Assembly: GCA_005954745.1 (NCBI GenBank)
Contig: CP040678.1
Coordinates: 2,046,001-2,110,000 of the forward strand
Origin: Halostella pelagica
Lineage (GTDB): Archaea > Halobacteriota > Halobacteria > Halobacteriales > Natronoarchaeaceae
Direction: 5' to 3'
Length of the DNA stretch: 64,000 bases
Both the position numbers and the translations under genes were made by a program. Within the stretch, counting starts at the first letter, position 1, and each line of letters begins with the position of its first letter. The notes beneath the pieces were generated by a model. The model searched no databases and was not told the DNA's origin. It saw only the letters and a program-made list of their open reading frames with translations. Positions 26,351-37,600 of the stretch are shown in pieces.

Positions 26351-27687
26351 TCTGCCACCTCCGCGAGCGCGGCGACCAGATCGTCTGCCTTCCGGGCGTT
26401 GGCGTCGGTCACACAGATCTGGAGTTCGTGGTCGGAAAGCGCATGCACCGCGAATCCCTCTGTTTCGAGATCCGAGGCGATCGCCGGCGCGGGCTGGTCG
26501 GTCCGTGCGACGAACTCCCGGAAGTGATGCCGGTCGTGAACGGGAGCGCCGACGCCACTGATATCGTCGACGCGTTCGGCGAGGTCCTGGGCCTCGGTGA
26601 CGCACGTTTCGGCCAGGTCGACGAGACCAGAGGGGCCGAGGTCCGCGGCGTGAATCGCCGTCCGGAGCGCGACCCACGCCTGGTTCGTACAGATGTTGCT
26701 CGTGGCGCGCTCCTTGCGGATGTGCTGTTCCCGGGTCTGGAGCGTCAGCGTGTACGTCCGGTTGCCGGCTTCGTCCTCGCTCGCGCCCACGAGACGGCCG
26801 GGAACCTGTCGGACGAACGAGTCCCGCGTGGCGAACAGGCCAAGCCCCATCCCGTAACTCGTCGGAAGGCCCAGCACGCTGGCGTCGCCGATAACAACGT
26901 CGGCACCGACCTCGGACGGTTTCTGGAGCAGTGAGAGCGCGACGATGTCGGAGCCGAGCACGAACAGCGCGTCGTTGTCGTGTGCGATGTCGGCGATGTC
27001 GGCGAGTCCTTCCTCGACGGTCCCGCGGACAGACGGGTTCTCAGCGTACACCATCACGGTGTCGCCGTCGACCAGGTCTGCGAGCGCTTCGACGTCGATA
27101 TTACCGTCGTCGCTCGGCACCGTCTCAACGACCATCTGGGTTCCGGCGACGTAGTTCTCCAGCACTTCGCGGCGCTCGTCACGGAGCAGTTCTGGCACGA
27201 GCACGCGGTGGCCGTCGGTGGCACGGACGCGGGAGGCGAGCGTCGCCGCCTCGCCGAGCGCAGTCGCGGCGTCGTACATCGAGCAGTTCGCGATCTCCAG
27301 TCCGGTCAGTTCGACCAGCAGCGACTGGTACTCGAACAGGACCTGCAGGAACCCCTGGGTGACCTCGGGCTGGTACTGCGTGTACGAGGTGAGAAACTCC
27401 GAGCGCAGGGAGAGGTGGTCGACGAGCGACGGCACGTAGTGGTCGTAGTGACCGCGTCCGAGAAACTCCGTCAGGTCGTCGTTGTCACCGAATGTTTCGC
27501 GCAGTTCGCGCTTGACCGCGCGTTCGCTTCGTTGTTCGATCCCGAACTCGCCGTCGAATCGAACGGCCTCCGGAATGTCGAACAGTTCGTCGACGTCGTC
27601 GGCACCGATCGCGTCGAGCATCGCCTCGGTTTCGTCCGGCGTGTGCGGCGCGAACGGACTGCCAGTGGTTGTGTCGTGTCCAGTCAT
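26347..27687 (-). CDS. gcvPA: Glycine dehydrogenase (decarboxylating) subunit 1 (P-protein N-terminal half)
   Basis: 446 residues. The non-PLP-lysine half of the bipartite P-protein. It contains the start motif [55 protein letters not shown] and [20 protein letters not shown], all diagnostic for subunit 1. It forms an operon with gcvPB (4-base overlap). The other genes of the cleavage system (gcvT and gcvH) are 1 kb away on the same strand, separated by a divergently oriented cupin gene, so the two gcv transcripts are separate. Confidence 0.96.
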   Translation of the reverse strand: MTGHDTTTGSPFAPHTPDETEAMLDAIGADDVDELFDIPEAVRFDGEFGIEQRSERAVKRELRETFGDNDDLTEFLGRGHYDHYVPSLVDHLSLRSEFLTSYTQYQPEVTQGFLQVLFEYQSLLVELTGLEIANCSMYDAATALGEAATLASRVRATDGHRVLVPELLRDERREVLENYVAGTQMVVETVPSDDGNIDVEALADLVDGDTVMVYAENPSVRGTVEEGLADIADIAHDNDALFVLGSDIVALSLLQKPSEVGADVVIGDASVLGLPTSYGMGLGLFATRDSFVRQVPGRLVGASEDEAGNRTYTLTLQTREQHIRKERATSNICTNQAWVALRTAIHAADLGPSGLVDLAETCVTEAQDLAERVDDISGVGAPVHDRHHFREFVARTDQPAPAIASDLETEGFAVHALSDHELQICVTDANARKADDLVAALAEVAE

Positions 27688-27862
27688 GGTTGCGTGGGAC
27701 TCTCGTGTTCGAGGGAAAAGCGTCGCGTAACCCGCGGCGACCCGCGGAGAGTGGTCGAAAGCACAGGTATTGCGTACTTACGACCCGCCCCTTATCACAT
27801 CCTCGGTTTCTCCGGTGTACGGTCCTGGGACCGACGGAACCGCCGTCTCAGTCTTCTCCCCA

Positions 27863-27871
27863 ATGTATAAG
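27863..27871 (+). promoter_or_regulatory. TATA-like box of the cupin gene
   Basis: TGTATAAG ends about 25 bases before the ATG at 27896, the arrangement expected for a leaderless haloarchaeal transcript. The 208-base region between this gene and gcvPA must hold both divergent promoters. Confidence 0.5.
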
Positions 27872-27895
27872 TTCGGGTTTACCGTCGGTGAAAGT

Positions 27896-28489
27896 ATGAG
27901 CCGGCAAACGGCGCCCGAATCAGACCCTAACCCGCTAGTTCGCGAGGTGTACGACGAACTCGGCGAACTACTTCAAAAGGGAGACGACGCGTTCATCGAG
28001 AAGGGGCCCACCCGCTTAGCTGACGCCATCGAACAGGACGGCTTCTTCGAGAACGTTACCACGGACCCGGCCGCACCCGACGAGTACACGCGAGAGAAAG
28101 TCATCGGCGACCCCGGCGAACACGTAATCCGGTTCATGGAGTGGCCGCCCGAATACACGTTGATGCCTCACGAACATCACGGCCGGCCCTGTTTCGAGGT
28201 GCTGGTAGACGGCCATCTCACGCTCTCGAATCTCGAACGCACAGAGGTCGGAGACGGCGAGTACGCCTTCGATGTCGTCGACTCGGAGGTCACGGAACCC
28301 GGAGAACCGGCGGTTGTCGACCCGCGGAAAAACGAGATCCACGCCGTGTACAGCCCCGTCCGTAGCAGGTCGCTACACGTGTACCCGAGCGACAACTGGC
28401 GGGCGTTCGGGTACGTTCCGAAAGACGACACCCCCGACAACGACGTGTACGAGCGTCGGGAGTTCACGTTGCGGGAACCCGGCGACTGA
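27896..28489 (+). CDS. Cysteine-dioxygenase-like cupin protein
   Basis: 197 residues from ATG 27896. A double-stranded beta-helix (cupin) protein with the metal-binding His pair in TLMPHEHHGRPCFEVLVDG and the second-motif His in NEIHAVYSP, followed by RSLHVYPSDNW. This is the layout of the CDO/ADO type (cysteine or thiol dioxygenases with a three-His iron site). An N-terminal helical segment precedes the cupin, as in CDO. It is placed between the two halves of the gcv system but on the opposite strand; a link to sulfur amino acid or glycine metabolism is possible but unproven. Confidence 0.75.
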   Translation: MSRQTAPESDPNPLVREVYDELGELLQKGDDAFIEKGPTRLADAIEQDGFFENVTTDPAAPDEYTREKVIGDPGEHVIRFMEWPPEYTLMPHEHHGRPCFEVLVDGHLTLSNLERTEVGDGEYAFDVVDSEVTEPGEPAVVDPRKNEIHAVYSPVRSRSLHVYPSDNWRAFGYVPKDDTPDNDVYERREFTLREPGD

Positions 28490-28649
28490 CTCGTCTCGTG
28501 TGGTGACTGGGCATCCGCGCGTCGGACATCCCGCGAAGGCAGAGCGCGGTTCACCGTCGAAGCGGAGCTACGTTCCGTGAGGCGGCTTTCGGTCGTGCTT
28601 GACGCTTCGAGCGGTCACACCGTGCGAAACCAGAGGAAAAAGGTCGCTT

Positions 28650-29033
28650 CTACTCGATCTGAGCTCTGTACTCGTCCGCGGACATGAGGTCGTCGAGTTC
28701 GCTCTCGTCGGCGGCGTCGACTTCGAGCATCCAACCGTCACCGAACGCGTCCTCGTTGACGAGTTCCGGCGTGTCGAACAGGTTCTCGTTGACAGCCGTC
28801 ACCTCGCCGGAGACGGGCGCGTACAGGTCCGAGACGGCTTTGATGCTCTCAATGACGCCGAACTCCTCGCCCTCGCTGATCGTGTCGCCGACGTCCGGCA
28901 GTTCGACGAAGACGACGTCGCCGAGTTCGTCCTGCGCGAAGTCGGAGATACCGATCCGGACGGTTCCGCCGTCGTTGTGTGCCCATTCGTGCGATTCCAG
29001 GTAGCCGTGGTCGTCAGGTACGTCGAAGCTCAT
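28650..29033 (-). CDS. gcvH: Glycine cleavage system H protein
   Basis: 127 residues, the usual length. Lipoyl carrier of the glycine cleavage system. The lipoylated lysine is in [48 protein letters not shown] is the typical N-terminal hammerhead fold. The C-terminus [22 protein letters not shown] is typical too. It directly follows gcvT with a 4-base overlap (ATGA), which places the shuttle protein together with the aminomethyltransferase. Confidence 0.97.
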   Translation of the reverse strand: MSFDVPDDHGYLESHEWAHNDGGTVRIGISDFAQDELGDVVFVELPDVGDTISEGEEFGVIESIKAVSDLYAPVSGEVTAVNENLFDTPELVNEDAFGDGWMLEVDAADESELDDLMSADEYRAQIE

Positions 29034-30148
29034 TGGTCGATGAAAGGTGTGTTCGTGATCTGCGCGTTTTTCGGTCGGTCCCGGACGACGACCCGTACGT
29101 CGGTGCCGGGGTCGTCGTACTCGACGGGGACGTAGCCGAGTCCGATCGGCTTGTCCAGTGTTGGACTCATCGTACCGCTGGTGACGGTGCCGATGACGTC
29201 TCCGTCAGTATCCGTGATGTCGTACCCGTGACGCGGAACGCCGCGTTCTGTGAGTTCGAAGCCGACGAACGCTTCGTCGACGCCGTCGGTCTTCGCGCGT
29301 TCGAGCGCGTCCCGGCCGACGAACTCGGTGTCTAACTTGACGGTGAAGCCAGCGCCCGCTTCGTACGGGTTCCGCCGGTTCTCCTCCTGGTCGAAGTCCT
29401 GCCCCGAGAGGAGGAACCCGGCCTCGATGCGGAGCGTGTCGCGCGCGCCGAGGCCGCAGGGCTGACAGTCGAACGCCGCCCACACCGTCTCGGCGGACTC
29501 CTGCGGAACGACCAGTTCGAAGCCGTCCTCGCCGGTGTAGCCGGTGCGAGCGACCCAGCACTCGACGCCGGAGACGGCCGCCCAGCGGGCCTCGAACCGG
29601 GAGAGGTCAGTCATCTCGTCGTCGGCCGCCTCGGACACGAGGGCTTCGGCGTCCGGTCCCTGAACGGCGAACATGCCGTACTCCTCGGTTCGGTTCTCGA
29701 CGGTCGCGTCCAGGGACCACTCGTCGCGGTAGCCCGTCCACCGGTCGTACGCCTCCTCGTCGTGGCCGGCGTTGGGGACAAAGAGATACGACGCCTCGCC
29801 GGCCCGTGACTCCGTCCGGATCTCCCCGTCGTCGGGGAGGCGGTACACGACGGTGTCGTCGATGATGCTACCGTCCTCGTCGGTGATCATCGCGTACTGC
29901 GAGTCACCGGGCGAGAGCGCCGTCACGTCGTTCGTGACGAGCCGTTGCATCAGCGCCGTCGCGTCGGGACCGCTCACTGTTATCTCCCCCATGTGCGAGA
30001 CGTCGAAGATGCCGGCGGACTCTCGGACGGCGGCGTGTTCCGTCTTGATCGAGTCGAACTCGACGGGCATCTCCCACCCGCCGAACCCGGTGAATGACGC
30101 ACCGCGATCGTCGTGGACCGCGTGCAATGGTGGCCTCCGTCGGGACAT
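29030..30148 (-). CDS. gcvT: Aminomethyltransferase, glycine cleavage T protein
   Basis: 372 residues. Transfers the methylene group from the H-protein-bound aminomethyl to tetrahydrofolate (or its archaeal equivalent) with release of ammonia. Signature segments: [55 protein letters not shown] followed by [21 protein letters not shown], and [21 protein letters not shown] at the C-terminus. The start [16 protein letters not shown] agrees with the family. First gene of a two-gene operon with gcvH. Confidence 0.96.
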   Translation of the reverse strand: MSRRRPPLHAVHDDRGASFTGFGGWEMPVEFDSIKTEHAAVRESAGIFDVSHMGEITVSGPDATALMQRLVTNDVTALSPGDSQYAMITDEDGSIIDDTVVYRLPDDGEIRTESRAGEASYLFVPNAGHDEEAYDRWTGYRDEWSLDATVENRTEEYGMFAVQGPDAEALVSEAADDEMTDLSRFEARWAAVSGVECWVARTGYTGEDGFELVVPQESAETVWAAFDCQPCGLGARDTLRIEAGFLLSGQDFDQEENRRNPYEAGAGFTVKLDTEFVGRDALERAKTDGVDEAFVGFELTERGVPRHGYDITDTDGDVIGTVTSGTMSPTLDKPIGLGYVPVEYDDPGTDVRVVVRDRPKNAQITNTPFIDQ

Positions 30149-30299
30149 ACCCCAACGGTCGACCGCCTGTAAGTAAGGTTTTGGTATTACGGTCGGACCC
30201 GGGCGAGAACCACGCTGGACTGTAGTCCGGGACGCCAGTTACGCCGGTCGCGAAAAAAGAGACGGAACGACAGTGACACGGAGCGGTTCGGATGACGGC

Positions 30300-32141
30300 T
30301 TATTGGCCGATCTCTTCGACAGAGAGGGTGTAGCTGCCACTCCCGCTGTAGGAGTCGACGAGGATACCGAGTTCGGTGCTGCTGTCGACGTCTTCGGCGA
30401 CGACTGTTTCCTGGCTGTCGCGCGTGATCGAGCGCTTGTCGTAGTCGCTCGTCGACGGCGTACGGCCGTCGAGGGTCACGTACAGGTCGAAGTCGGCGTT
30501 AGAGGGGCCGTCGAGCGAGACGGTGACCTGACAGGGGTTGGCCGTGTCCGTCCCGTAGGTGTAGCTGTCCGAATCGGAGTAGCCGGACAGACTCCCGTCG
30601 ACGCTCCCAGTTTCAGTTTGGCTTCCGCACTCTCCGCCGCCACCGCCGTCCCCGACAGTCACGGCGACGGAGTCGGTGGTGGACGCGCCCTTGTCGTCGG
30701 TAACTGTCAGCGACACGGTGTAATCGCCGGACGAGTCGTAGGTCTTCGTGACGACCTCGCCGGTGTCGGTGGTGCCGTCGCCGAAGTCCCACTCATAGCT
30801 CGTGATAGTGCCGTCGGGGTCGGAGGACGCGCTACCGTCGAACGTGACCTCCTCGCCGACGTTGACGGACGCGGAACTGGCGTCGATAGACACCGTCGGC
30901 GAGTCGTTGCCGCCGCCACCGCCGTTGCCGACGATGTTTCCGGCGTCGACTCGGCCGGACCCTTGCTGGTCGCTGGAGAGTCCCACGTCGACCGCGGTCT
31001 GTTTGAGGTGCTGGCGCAGTTCCGTTGCGGACAGCGACGAGTCCACCGCTTTGCCGAGCGCGGCGACGCCGGCGGCGGCCGGACAGGCCATCGAGGTACC
31101 GGAGATCCGGTTGTAGTCGCTGGTGGTCCAGGCGGAGAGGACGTCCACGCCCGGCGCGGCGACGTCGATCTTGTCTCCGTACTGTGAGAAGTCCGCGAGG
31201 TTCTCGTTCTGGTCCAGCGCGGAGACGGCGACGGTCTCGTCGTACCCCGCGGGGTAGGAGACGCCGCGGGAGCCGTTGTTACCGGCCGCACAGATGACGA
31301 GCGCACCGTTGTTCGTCGCGTAGGAGACGGCGTTTTTCATCGTGTTCGTGTAGCCGCCGCCACCCAGGGACATGTTGATCACGTCCGCGCCCTGGTCGGT
31401 GGCCCACTGCACCGCGTCGGCGATGTCCGCAGTGGATCCGCCGCCATCTCCGAGCGCTCGGGCCGAGAGGAGGCGCGAGTTGCTGATGCCCGCGACGCCC
31501 GTGCCGTCGTTCGTCGTCGCCGCGGCGATGCCGGCGACGTGAGTACCGTGATATTCGTTTTGTAGGTCCGTGGGGTACGGATCGCCGTCGTTGTCAACGA
31601 AGTCACGTCCCTTGTTGCTCCCGAACTGGTCGGCCAGGTCGGGGTGGTCGTATTTGACTCCCTGGTCGACCACGGCGACGGTGACGCTCTCGGAGCCGAG
31701 TGTGGTGTCCCAGGCCGCGGGCGCGTTGACCTGCTGGGGCGCGTACTGGTCGTTGAACCGGGGGTCGTTCGGTTCGGCCAGCGGGTGATGGGTCGAGTTG
31801 TCCTCCGCGTATCGGACGCCGTTTCGGTTTTCCATCGCGGATTTCACCGAATCGCGTGCCTGCGTGCCCGCGCGATCCGGCAGTCGTACCGCCATGTAAC
31901 CGAGCGTCTCGTTCCGGTGAACGACCTCCGCATCGTCCGGAATATCTCGCTCGACCTGTGTCTGAACGTCATCCATCGTCGACGCTGCGGAGACGCCGAC
32001 GAGGATCTCGTCCTCCCGTGGACCGGGAGATCTCCCCGGGGTTGCCGAGGAGACACCGCTGAGGGCGCCTATCGCCCCCATCGTACCGGTTGCTTTGATA
32101 AACGATCGTCGTGACCATGATGGGTTGCCATTATTTGACAT
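30300..32141 (-). CDS. Secreted subtilisin-like serine protease (halolysin type) with PKD domain and C-terminal beta domain
   Basis: 613 residues. A twin-arginine signal ([10 protein letters not shown], Arg11-Arg12) starts the precursor. An inhibitor-like propeptide spans about 43-118. The catalytic triad is Asp159 (VAVVDQG), His198 (YHGTHVAG) and Ser350 (SGTSMACP), with oxyanion Asn288 (AAGNNG). A glycine/asparagine linker leads to a PKD domain (about 405-490, with [14 protein letters not shown] and [13 protein letters not shown]). A glycine-rich linker then precedes a PPC-like beta domain (about 505-613, [11 protein letters not shown] ... [11 protein letters not shown]). The enzyme would be exported folded and act outside the cell. 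Halolysins usually have a shorter tail; the PKD domain suggests substrate or surface binding. Confidence 0.93.
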   Translation of the reverse strand: MSNNGNPSWSRRSFIKATGTMGAIGALSGVSSATPGRSPGPREDEILVGVSAASTMDDVQTQVERDIPDDAEVVHRNETLGYMAVRLPDRAGTQARDSVKSAMENRNGVRYAEDNSTHHPLAEPNDPRFNDQYAPQQVNAPAAWDTTLGSESVTVAVVDQGVKYDHPDLADQFGSNKGRDFVDNDGDPYPTDLQNEYHGTHVAGIAAATTNDGTGVAGISNSRLLSARALGDGGGSTADIADAVQWATDQGADVINMSLGGGGYTNTMKNAVSYATNNGALVICAAGNNGSRGVSYPAGYDETVAVSALDQNENLADFSQYGDKIDVAAPGVDVLSAWTTSDYNRISGTSMACPAAAGVAALGKAVDSSLSATELRQHLKQTAVDVGLSSDQQGSGRVDAGNIVGNGGGGGNDSPTVSIDASSASVNVGEEVTFDGSASSDPDGTITSYEWDFGDGTTDTGEVVTKTYDSSGDYTVSLTVTDDKGASTTDSVAVTVGDGGGGGECGSQTETGSVDGSLSGYSDSDSYTYGTDTANPCQVTVSLDGPSNADFDLYVTLDGRTPSTSDYDKRSITRDSQETVVAEDVDSSTELGILVDSYSGSGSYTLSVEEIGQ

Positions 32142-32162
32142 GGCGGTGGCAATTTTTGCAGT

Positions 32163-32203
32163 ACTTTAATTTAAACTTTTCCAAATAATATATAAAGTGA
32201 TGA
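32163..32203 (-). promoter_or_regulatory. A/T-rich promoter region of the protease gene
   Basis: On the minus strand two TATA-like stretches, TTTATATATTATTT and TTTAAATTAAAG, lie about 55 and 30 bases before the ATG at 32141. The nearer one fits a leaderless start. The 243-base interval to the NYN gene is strikingly A/T-rich next to the protease and otherwise empty. Confidence 0.5.
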
Positions 32204-32384
32204 TAGGTATAAAAATTCAAGGGTAATTCATCGGATGGACGACTCAGTCCCACGATCTGGTCCAGATAGAAACGTACTGATAATTTTTAAATCTGCCAAC
32301 GTGTACCGAAGGCGACGCGGGGAGAGGCGGACCCGCTGACGCGACACCGCTACGACTATCGGGGTAAGCAGTCAACGGCGATCC

Positions 32385-32840
32385 ATGAACGGACTACTGC
32401 GCCGTCTGGTCGGCGGCGACGAGAGTCGGACGAGGGTCGGGCTGTTCGTCGACGGCCCGAACGTCCTCAGAGACGAGTTCGACGTCGACCTGGACGACCT
32501 GCGCGACATCGCGGCCGAAACCGGCGACCTCGCGGTGACGCGGTTGTACCTCGACGAACACGCGACGCCGGGACTCATCCAGGCCGCCGAGGCGCGCGGC
32601 TACGAGGTGATCGTCACGAGCGGCGACGTGGACGTAAAACTCGCCGTCGACGCGGCGGCGGCGGTCGTCGACGGGACGATGGACGTACTGGCTATCGCCT
32701 CGCGGGATACGGATTTCAAGCCGGTCGTCGAAACCGCCGGGAAACGCGGGGTCCGGACGCTCGCTATCGCTCCGGGCGAACACGGGAAGTCCGATGCGCT
32801 CGGGAACGCGGCCGACGAAGCGCTCGTCGTCGACGCCTGA
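32385..32840 (+). CDS. NYN-domain (PIN-like) putative ribonuclease
   Basis: 151 residues. A compact NYN domain: VGLFVDGPNVLRDEF provides the first acidic residue, VTSGDVDVKLAVDA and DVLAIASRDTDFKPVV the others that would bind a catalytic metal. GVRTLAIAPGEHGKSDALGN is the usual C-terminal block. Such proteins (LabA-like/TIGR00288) are predicted RNases or RNA-binding proteins in archaea. The target is unknown. It stands alone; the next gene is 113 bases away. Confidence 0.85.
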   Translation: MNGLLRRLVGGDESRTRVGLFVDGPNVLRDEFDVDLDDLRDIAAETGDLAVTRLYLDEHATPGLIQAAEARGYEVIVTSGDVDVKLAVDAAAAVVDGTMDVLAIASRDTDFKPVVETAGKRGVRTLAIAPGEHGKSDALGNAADEALVVDA

Positions 32841-32953
32841 TAGGAACTGCGACGGGCGTCCGTGACGCCGCGCGCCGGAGGCGAGCCGTCGCGAGCGAGG
32901 TCTCGCGCGCGGGACCGACCCCTTTTCGGTGCTGGAACGCCCACTGCGGACCG

Positions 32954-33805
32954 ATGACCGATCTCGACACGCCGGTGCTCGACAATCACCTCCACATCGA
33001 CCCCGACAACGGGCGCGGGATCGAGGCCGTACAGGACTTCGCACGCCTCGGCGGCACGCACCTGCTCGTCGTGAACAAGCCGTCCTGGCATCTCGGCGTC
33101 GAACCCGAGGTCGGCGAGGACTTCCGGGCGGTGTTCGAGCGGACGATAGAGGTCGTCGACCGCGCGAGCGAAGTCGTCGACGGCACGGCATGGCCCGTTC
33201 TGGGCGTTCACCCGGGCCTCGTCACGCGTCTCGTCGACGACCGCGGGTTCGCGCCCGAAGACGCGCGTGACCTGATGCAGGCCGGCATCGATGTCGCCGC
33301 GGAGTACGTCGCGGACGGTGCCGCAGTCGCGCTGAAATCCGGTCGCCCGCACTACGACGTGAGCGAGGCGGTGTGGGACGCGTCGAACGATGTCATGCGC
33401 CACACCTTCGCGCGCGGCGCGGACGCGGACTGCGCCGTCCAGTTGCACACGGAAGCGAGCGAGGAGATGACCGCCGTTGCGGAGTGGGCCGAGGCCGCCG
33501 GCCTCCCCCGCCACCGCGTCGTCAAACACTATGCGGGCGGCCGCCTCGTCGGCCCGACGCCGAGCGTGATGAGCGAGAAAGAGCGGCTAACTGTCGCCGC
33601 CGAATCGGGGGAACCGTTCCTCATGGAGACGGACTTCGTCGACGACCCCGACCGGCCCGGCGCGGTGCTGGGGCCGAAAACCGTGCCGCGCCGGGTGCGC
33701 TGGATGCTCGAAGAGGGGTACGACGACGCCGTCGAGCGGGCACACGTGACGACGCCTGGCCGCGTGTACGGCCTCGACACCGTCGCCACGCTCGACGGAG
33801 ACTGA
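32954..33805 (+). CDS. TatD-like metal-dependent hydrolase
   Basis: 283 residues. The family's metal motif appears as LDNHLHIDPDNGRG at the N-terminus. GVHPGLVTRLVDD and AVALKSGRPHYDVS follow, VQLHTEASEE and RVVKHYAGG supply later histidines, and LMETDFVDDP the terminal aspartate. These are the barrel-strand positions of TatD/YjjV-type phosphoesterases, although the segments are more diverged than in bacterial TatD. It may be a nuclease or another amidohydrolase-fold enzyme. No partner gene is evident. Confidence 0.8.
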   Translation: MTDLDTPVLDNHLHIDPDNGRGIEAVQDFARLGGTHLLVVNKPSWHLGVEPEVGEDFRAVFERTIEVVDRASEVVDGTAWPVLGVHPGLVTRLVDDRGFAPEDARDLMQAGIDVAAEYVADGAAVALKSGRPHYDVSEAVWDASNDVMRHTFARGADADCAVQLHTEASEEMTAVAEWAEAAGLPRHRVVKHYAGGRLVGPTPSVMSEKERLTVAAESGEPFLMETDFVDDPDRPGAVLGPKTVPRRVRWMLEEGYDDAVERAHVTTPGRVYGLDTVATLDGD

Positions 33806-33956
33806 TAGGTTTTTGCACCTGTATGCCGGTCCGCGCCGACCCCGCGTCGGCGCACGACCGAACTGAATTACAACTGTCCGTATGAGGAAGTGTCGGTTCG
33901 GCCCAACGCACCGGTGAGAGAGAAAGGCATTTCAGGCGGCCAATGTACCCTCATGT

Positions 33957-34541
33957 ATGAGCGAACCGCCGCAGGAGTTCTACTCCGAGGAACGCTGGCA
34001 GAACTGGGTCGACCGCATCAAAGACGAGGAGATCGATCCCGAGGACGAGGACTCCGCCCGCCTGCTGTTGAATCTGCAGGACGACGCGGCTATCGCCGTG
34101 GCGAAAATCGTCTCCGCGTACGACGACGAAACTCTCGACCAGGAGACGGCCCTAGAGGAGATCGCGGACATCCGCGAGATCGTCCTGAGCGAAGTCGACT
34201 TCGAGGACGAGGAGAAACTCATGCTCATCGACGGCGTGCAGACCAGTCTCGTCTGCGTCTTCTACGCCGCCGAGGAGTTCATCGCCAACGGCCCCGCCGA
34301 GGAGGCGAGCGTCGAGGAGTACATCCGCGCGGCCGCTGACGCCGAGGCCGAGGAGGACTTAGACGCCGCACTGGGGTACGTCGCCCAGGCCGGCACGCGT
34401 ATCATCGACGGCGACGAACTCGACATCTCGATCGCCGAGGAGGTCGAGTACGGTCTCGTCACTGAGTGGGTGAACGGTCTCGACAGCCTACAAAGCGCCA
34501 TGAGCGACCCGGAAGTCGTCGAGGAGGACGAAGCGGAATAA
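33957..34541 (+). CDS. DUF2150 family protein
   Basis: 194 residues, very acidic, predicted all-helical, starting MSEPPQEFYSEERWQNWVDR. It contains the hydrophobic helices LLNLQDDAAIAVAKIVSAYD and LIDGVQTSLVCVFYAAEEFI that mark DUF2150, a family that I know from haloarchaea with no known function. No membrane segment, cysteine cluster or nucleotide site is visible. It is monocistronic. Confidence 0.82.
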   Translation: MSEPPQEFYSEERWQNWVDRIKDEEIDPEDEDSARLLLNLQDDAAIAVAKIVSAYDDETLDQETALEEIADIREIVLSEVDFEDEEKLMLIDGVQTSLVCVFYAAEEFIANGPAEEASVEEYIRAAADAEAEEDLDAALGYVAQAGTRIIDGDELDISIAEEVEYGLVTEWVNGLDSLQSAMSDPEVVEEDEAE

Positions 34542-34605
34542 CCATCACGGAGGCGACCTGTCTCCGGCAACAAGTGTTTTACTCTCCCCGTCTCTAGGTG
34601 TGCCC

Positions 34606-37600
34606 ATGCAGTTCGGGGACGACGAGCGCGCAGCAGCGATCCAGGTCGGAGCGACGCTGCTTTTCGGTATGCTCATCATTTCGATGGCGCTCTACCAGGC
34701 CACTGTCGTCCCCGACCAGAACAAGGGAATCGAGTTCAACCACAACCAGAAGGTGCAGGGCCAGATGCAGGACCTCCGCAACGCCGTCGTCTCCGTCCCC
34801 GGCGGCGGTAACGGGGGGTCAGTCACGCTCGACCTCGGGACGACGTACCCGTCGCGGACGCTGTTCTTGAATCCCGGCCCGCCGTCCGGATCGCTGCGGA
34901 CGGTCGGGACGAACGAGGAGAACGTGAACGTCAGCGTTGCGCACGCGGTGGCGACCGACGGCGAGGTCGAGGACTTCTGGAGCGGCGACGCTCGGAACTA
35001 CACGACGGGCGCGCTCGTCTACGAACCCCGCTACCACGAGTACCAGAACCCGCCGACGACAGTGTACGAACACTCGTTGCTGTACAACAAATTCCGAGAC
35101 GCCAACCTCACGGTGTCGGACCAGACCATCGTCAACGACCGACAGATAACGCTCGTCACCCTCGATGGCAACCTCTCGGAGAACGGAATGGGAAGCGCGT
35201 CGGTGACCGCCCGGTCCGTGAGCGCCTCGACCAACACCGTCGCCGTCGAAGCTGATAGCGATCCGATCAACATCACCGTGCCGACGCGCCTCGACAACGA
35301 CACGTGGAGCGAGGCGCTCAGGGAGGAGTACGCGAGCAACGGGGGCCACATCGTGGGGCAGTATCACGAGGACGTAAGCGGCGCACCGTACGCGCTACTG
35401 ACGATAGAACTCGAAGAGGGCCCGACATACGACCTGCAGATGGCGAGAGTCGGCGTCGGGACAGGCGCGTCGGCCGGGTCGGCGGAGAGATACATCACGG
35501 ACATCGAGGGCGGCGGGTCCGTCCAGACCGGTAGCACGCAGGAAGTGACGGTCGAGGTTCGCGACACGTACAACAACCCGGTGAGCGGGAAAATGGTGAA
35601 CCTGAGCGCGACCGGCGGCGAGTTCGAAAACGCCTCGGGTCCGCCGGCGGCGGATATCACTCGGACGACGAACAGTGACGGCCGGGTGACGGTCACGTAC
35701 AACGCGCCCGATAGCAAGGGGACCGACACCGTTACCGCGAACGTCAGCGCGTCGCCGAACGCGAGCGAGAAAGTCGAGTTCGAGATGAACGTGGAGAGTT
35801 CGGGGGGTGAAGCGTCGTTAGGAGTCGGATCGGGCGGAACGTCCGTCTACTCCCCGAGTTCGAACACGGCACGGATGTCGGTCGCAAACGGAAAGTGGAC
35901 GGCGATCACGAAGACCGACCAGTTGATCCTCAGTGACACAGACCCGGTGTACGTCAGCGGCGACGACTACGTGAAGCTCCGGTACTCGGTTGAGAACCGG
36001 ACGACATCGTTCGATATCACTGTCGAGGCGTTCCGTGAACCGGACGGGTCGAACCCGGGCGGGAGTGTCGAGATCTACTCTAGCCGGACCGGCTCCTCGA
36101 CAACAGCCAACCTCAACGACGGGGCCGTAGACGCGATATTAGACAGTGACAGGTCGTACGACGGGACCGATATCATCAATCGGGAGAGCTACCGGACCCC
36201 GTCGGCCGGGTTCGTCGACAGCCTTCGTACGATAGCGGATCTCGACAACTCGTCGACGACGTACACCACCACGACGATCAACGGGCAGGTGAATGCGACC
36301 TACCGCGGCGAGGCGTTGCTCACTGCCGTCGAGCCGGATCCCAGCACGACGAACGACCGAACCGAGTTCGTTCAGATTCACTTCGAGAACTCGACGGAGA
36401 CTTCGGGCTGGACCATCGCTGACAGCGACCAGTCTGAGACGCTTCCCGCCGAACGACTGCAGGGCGAGTACTTCCTGACTAAAAACGAGACGGCCTTTCT
36501 CAACGCCCACGGGTCCGTTTCAGCGAACCGCGTCTACGAGACCTCGCTAAGCCTCGACAACGGAGGCGAGGCGCTGACGCTCACCGACGCGAACGGCGAA
36601 CTCCGAGACGAAGCGGCGTACGGGTCCGAAAGCACGTCGAACGGCTGGAGCGTCTCGGTTGGTACCAGCGAGGTCGGGTATCGTACCGCTTACAGTGACG
36701 AGGGCTACCGGGAGACGGACGAAAGGAGCGATTGGGGCACGCAGTCCGAGAGCGTGTTCTTCGGCGGCAGTAGCGGACAGGTACGGTACAACGGCGACGG
36801 CTACGCCTACGACGACGACGGGTCGGTCGGGATCCGCGAAGGAGTTACGTTCAGTGTCGAAAACACGGCAACGACTGACGTGACGGTCACCGATGTCACA
36901 GTCGATCCGGCAAACGCCAACATCGACGAACTGAGCGACCCCGTCGCAGGCAACGGGATAAACGAGAGCGAACTGTACATCGAAACGAGCAACACCGATG
37001 GGGTCGCTGACGCCGACAACGGTGTGACACTCCCGTCGACCCTTGACCTGAGCGGCGGGAGCGGTTACAACGGCGCACAGGAAGCTGTCATCGGAAGCGG
37101 TGACGGCGCACGGTTCTGGCTGTACCGGTTCCTCCAGAACGGCGGGGAACACGACATGGTCTGCGAGGAGGTCGAAATCACGGTCGAGTTCGAGAACGAG
37201 CCGAGTCAGACGTTCACCGTCACCCCCGAAGACGGTGTCGGCGGGGCTTGCGATGCGACCGGATCACCGACGGAGGGCATCGCCTTCCGCGGAACGGATA
37301 ACAGCCTCAAGACGATCGATTCGAACGGCCGTCTCAACGACTACAGCCCGAACAAGCCACTGAGTACGGGGCCGATGACCGCCGACCTCGACGACGATAG
37401 CGCGACAGACCTCCCGTACATGGACCAGAACAACAACATCGAGATAACGGACCTCAACGGCGACGTGAGACGACTGGTCGACGGGGGTAGCGTGACCCAG
37501 ACGCGTCTGGCGGTCGGCACTTGGGACGGAGATACCTCTGTCTTCTTCGTCAACGGACAGGGGGACCTGTCCAGAGTTACTGGTGGCAACTCCGCGCAAG

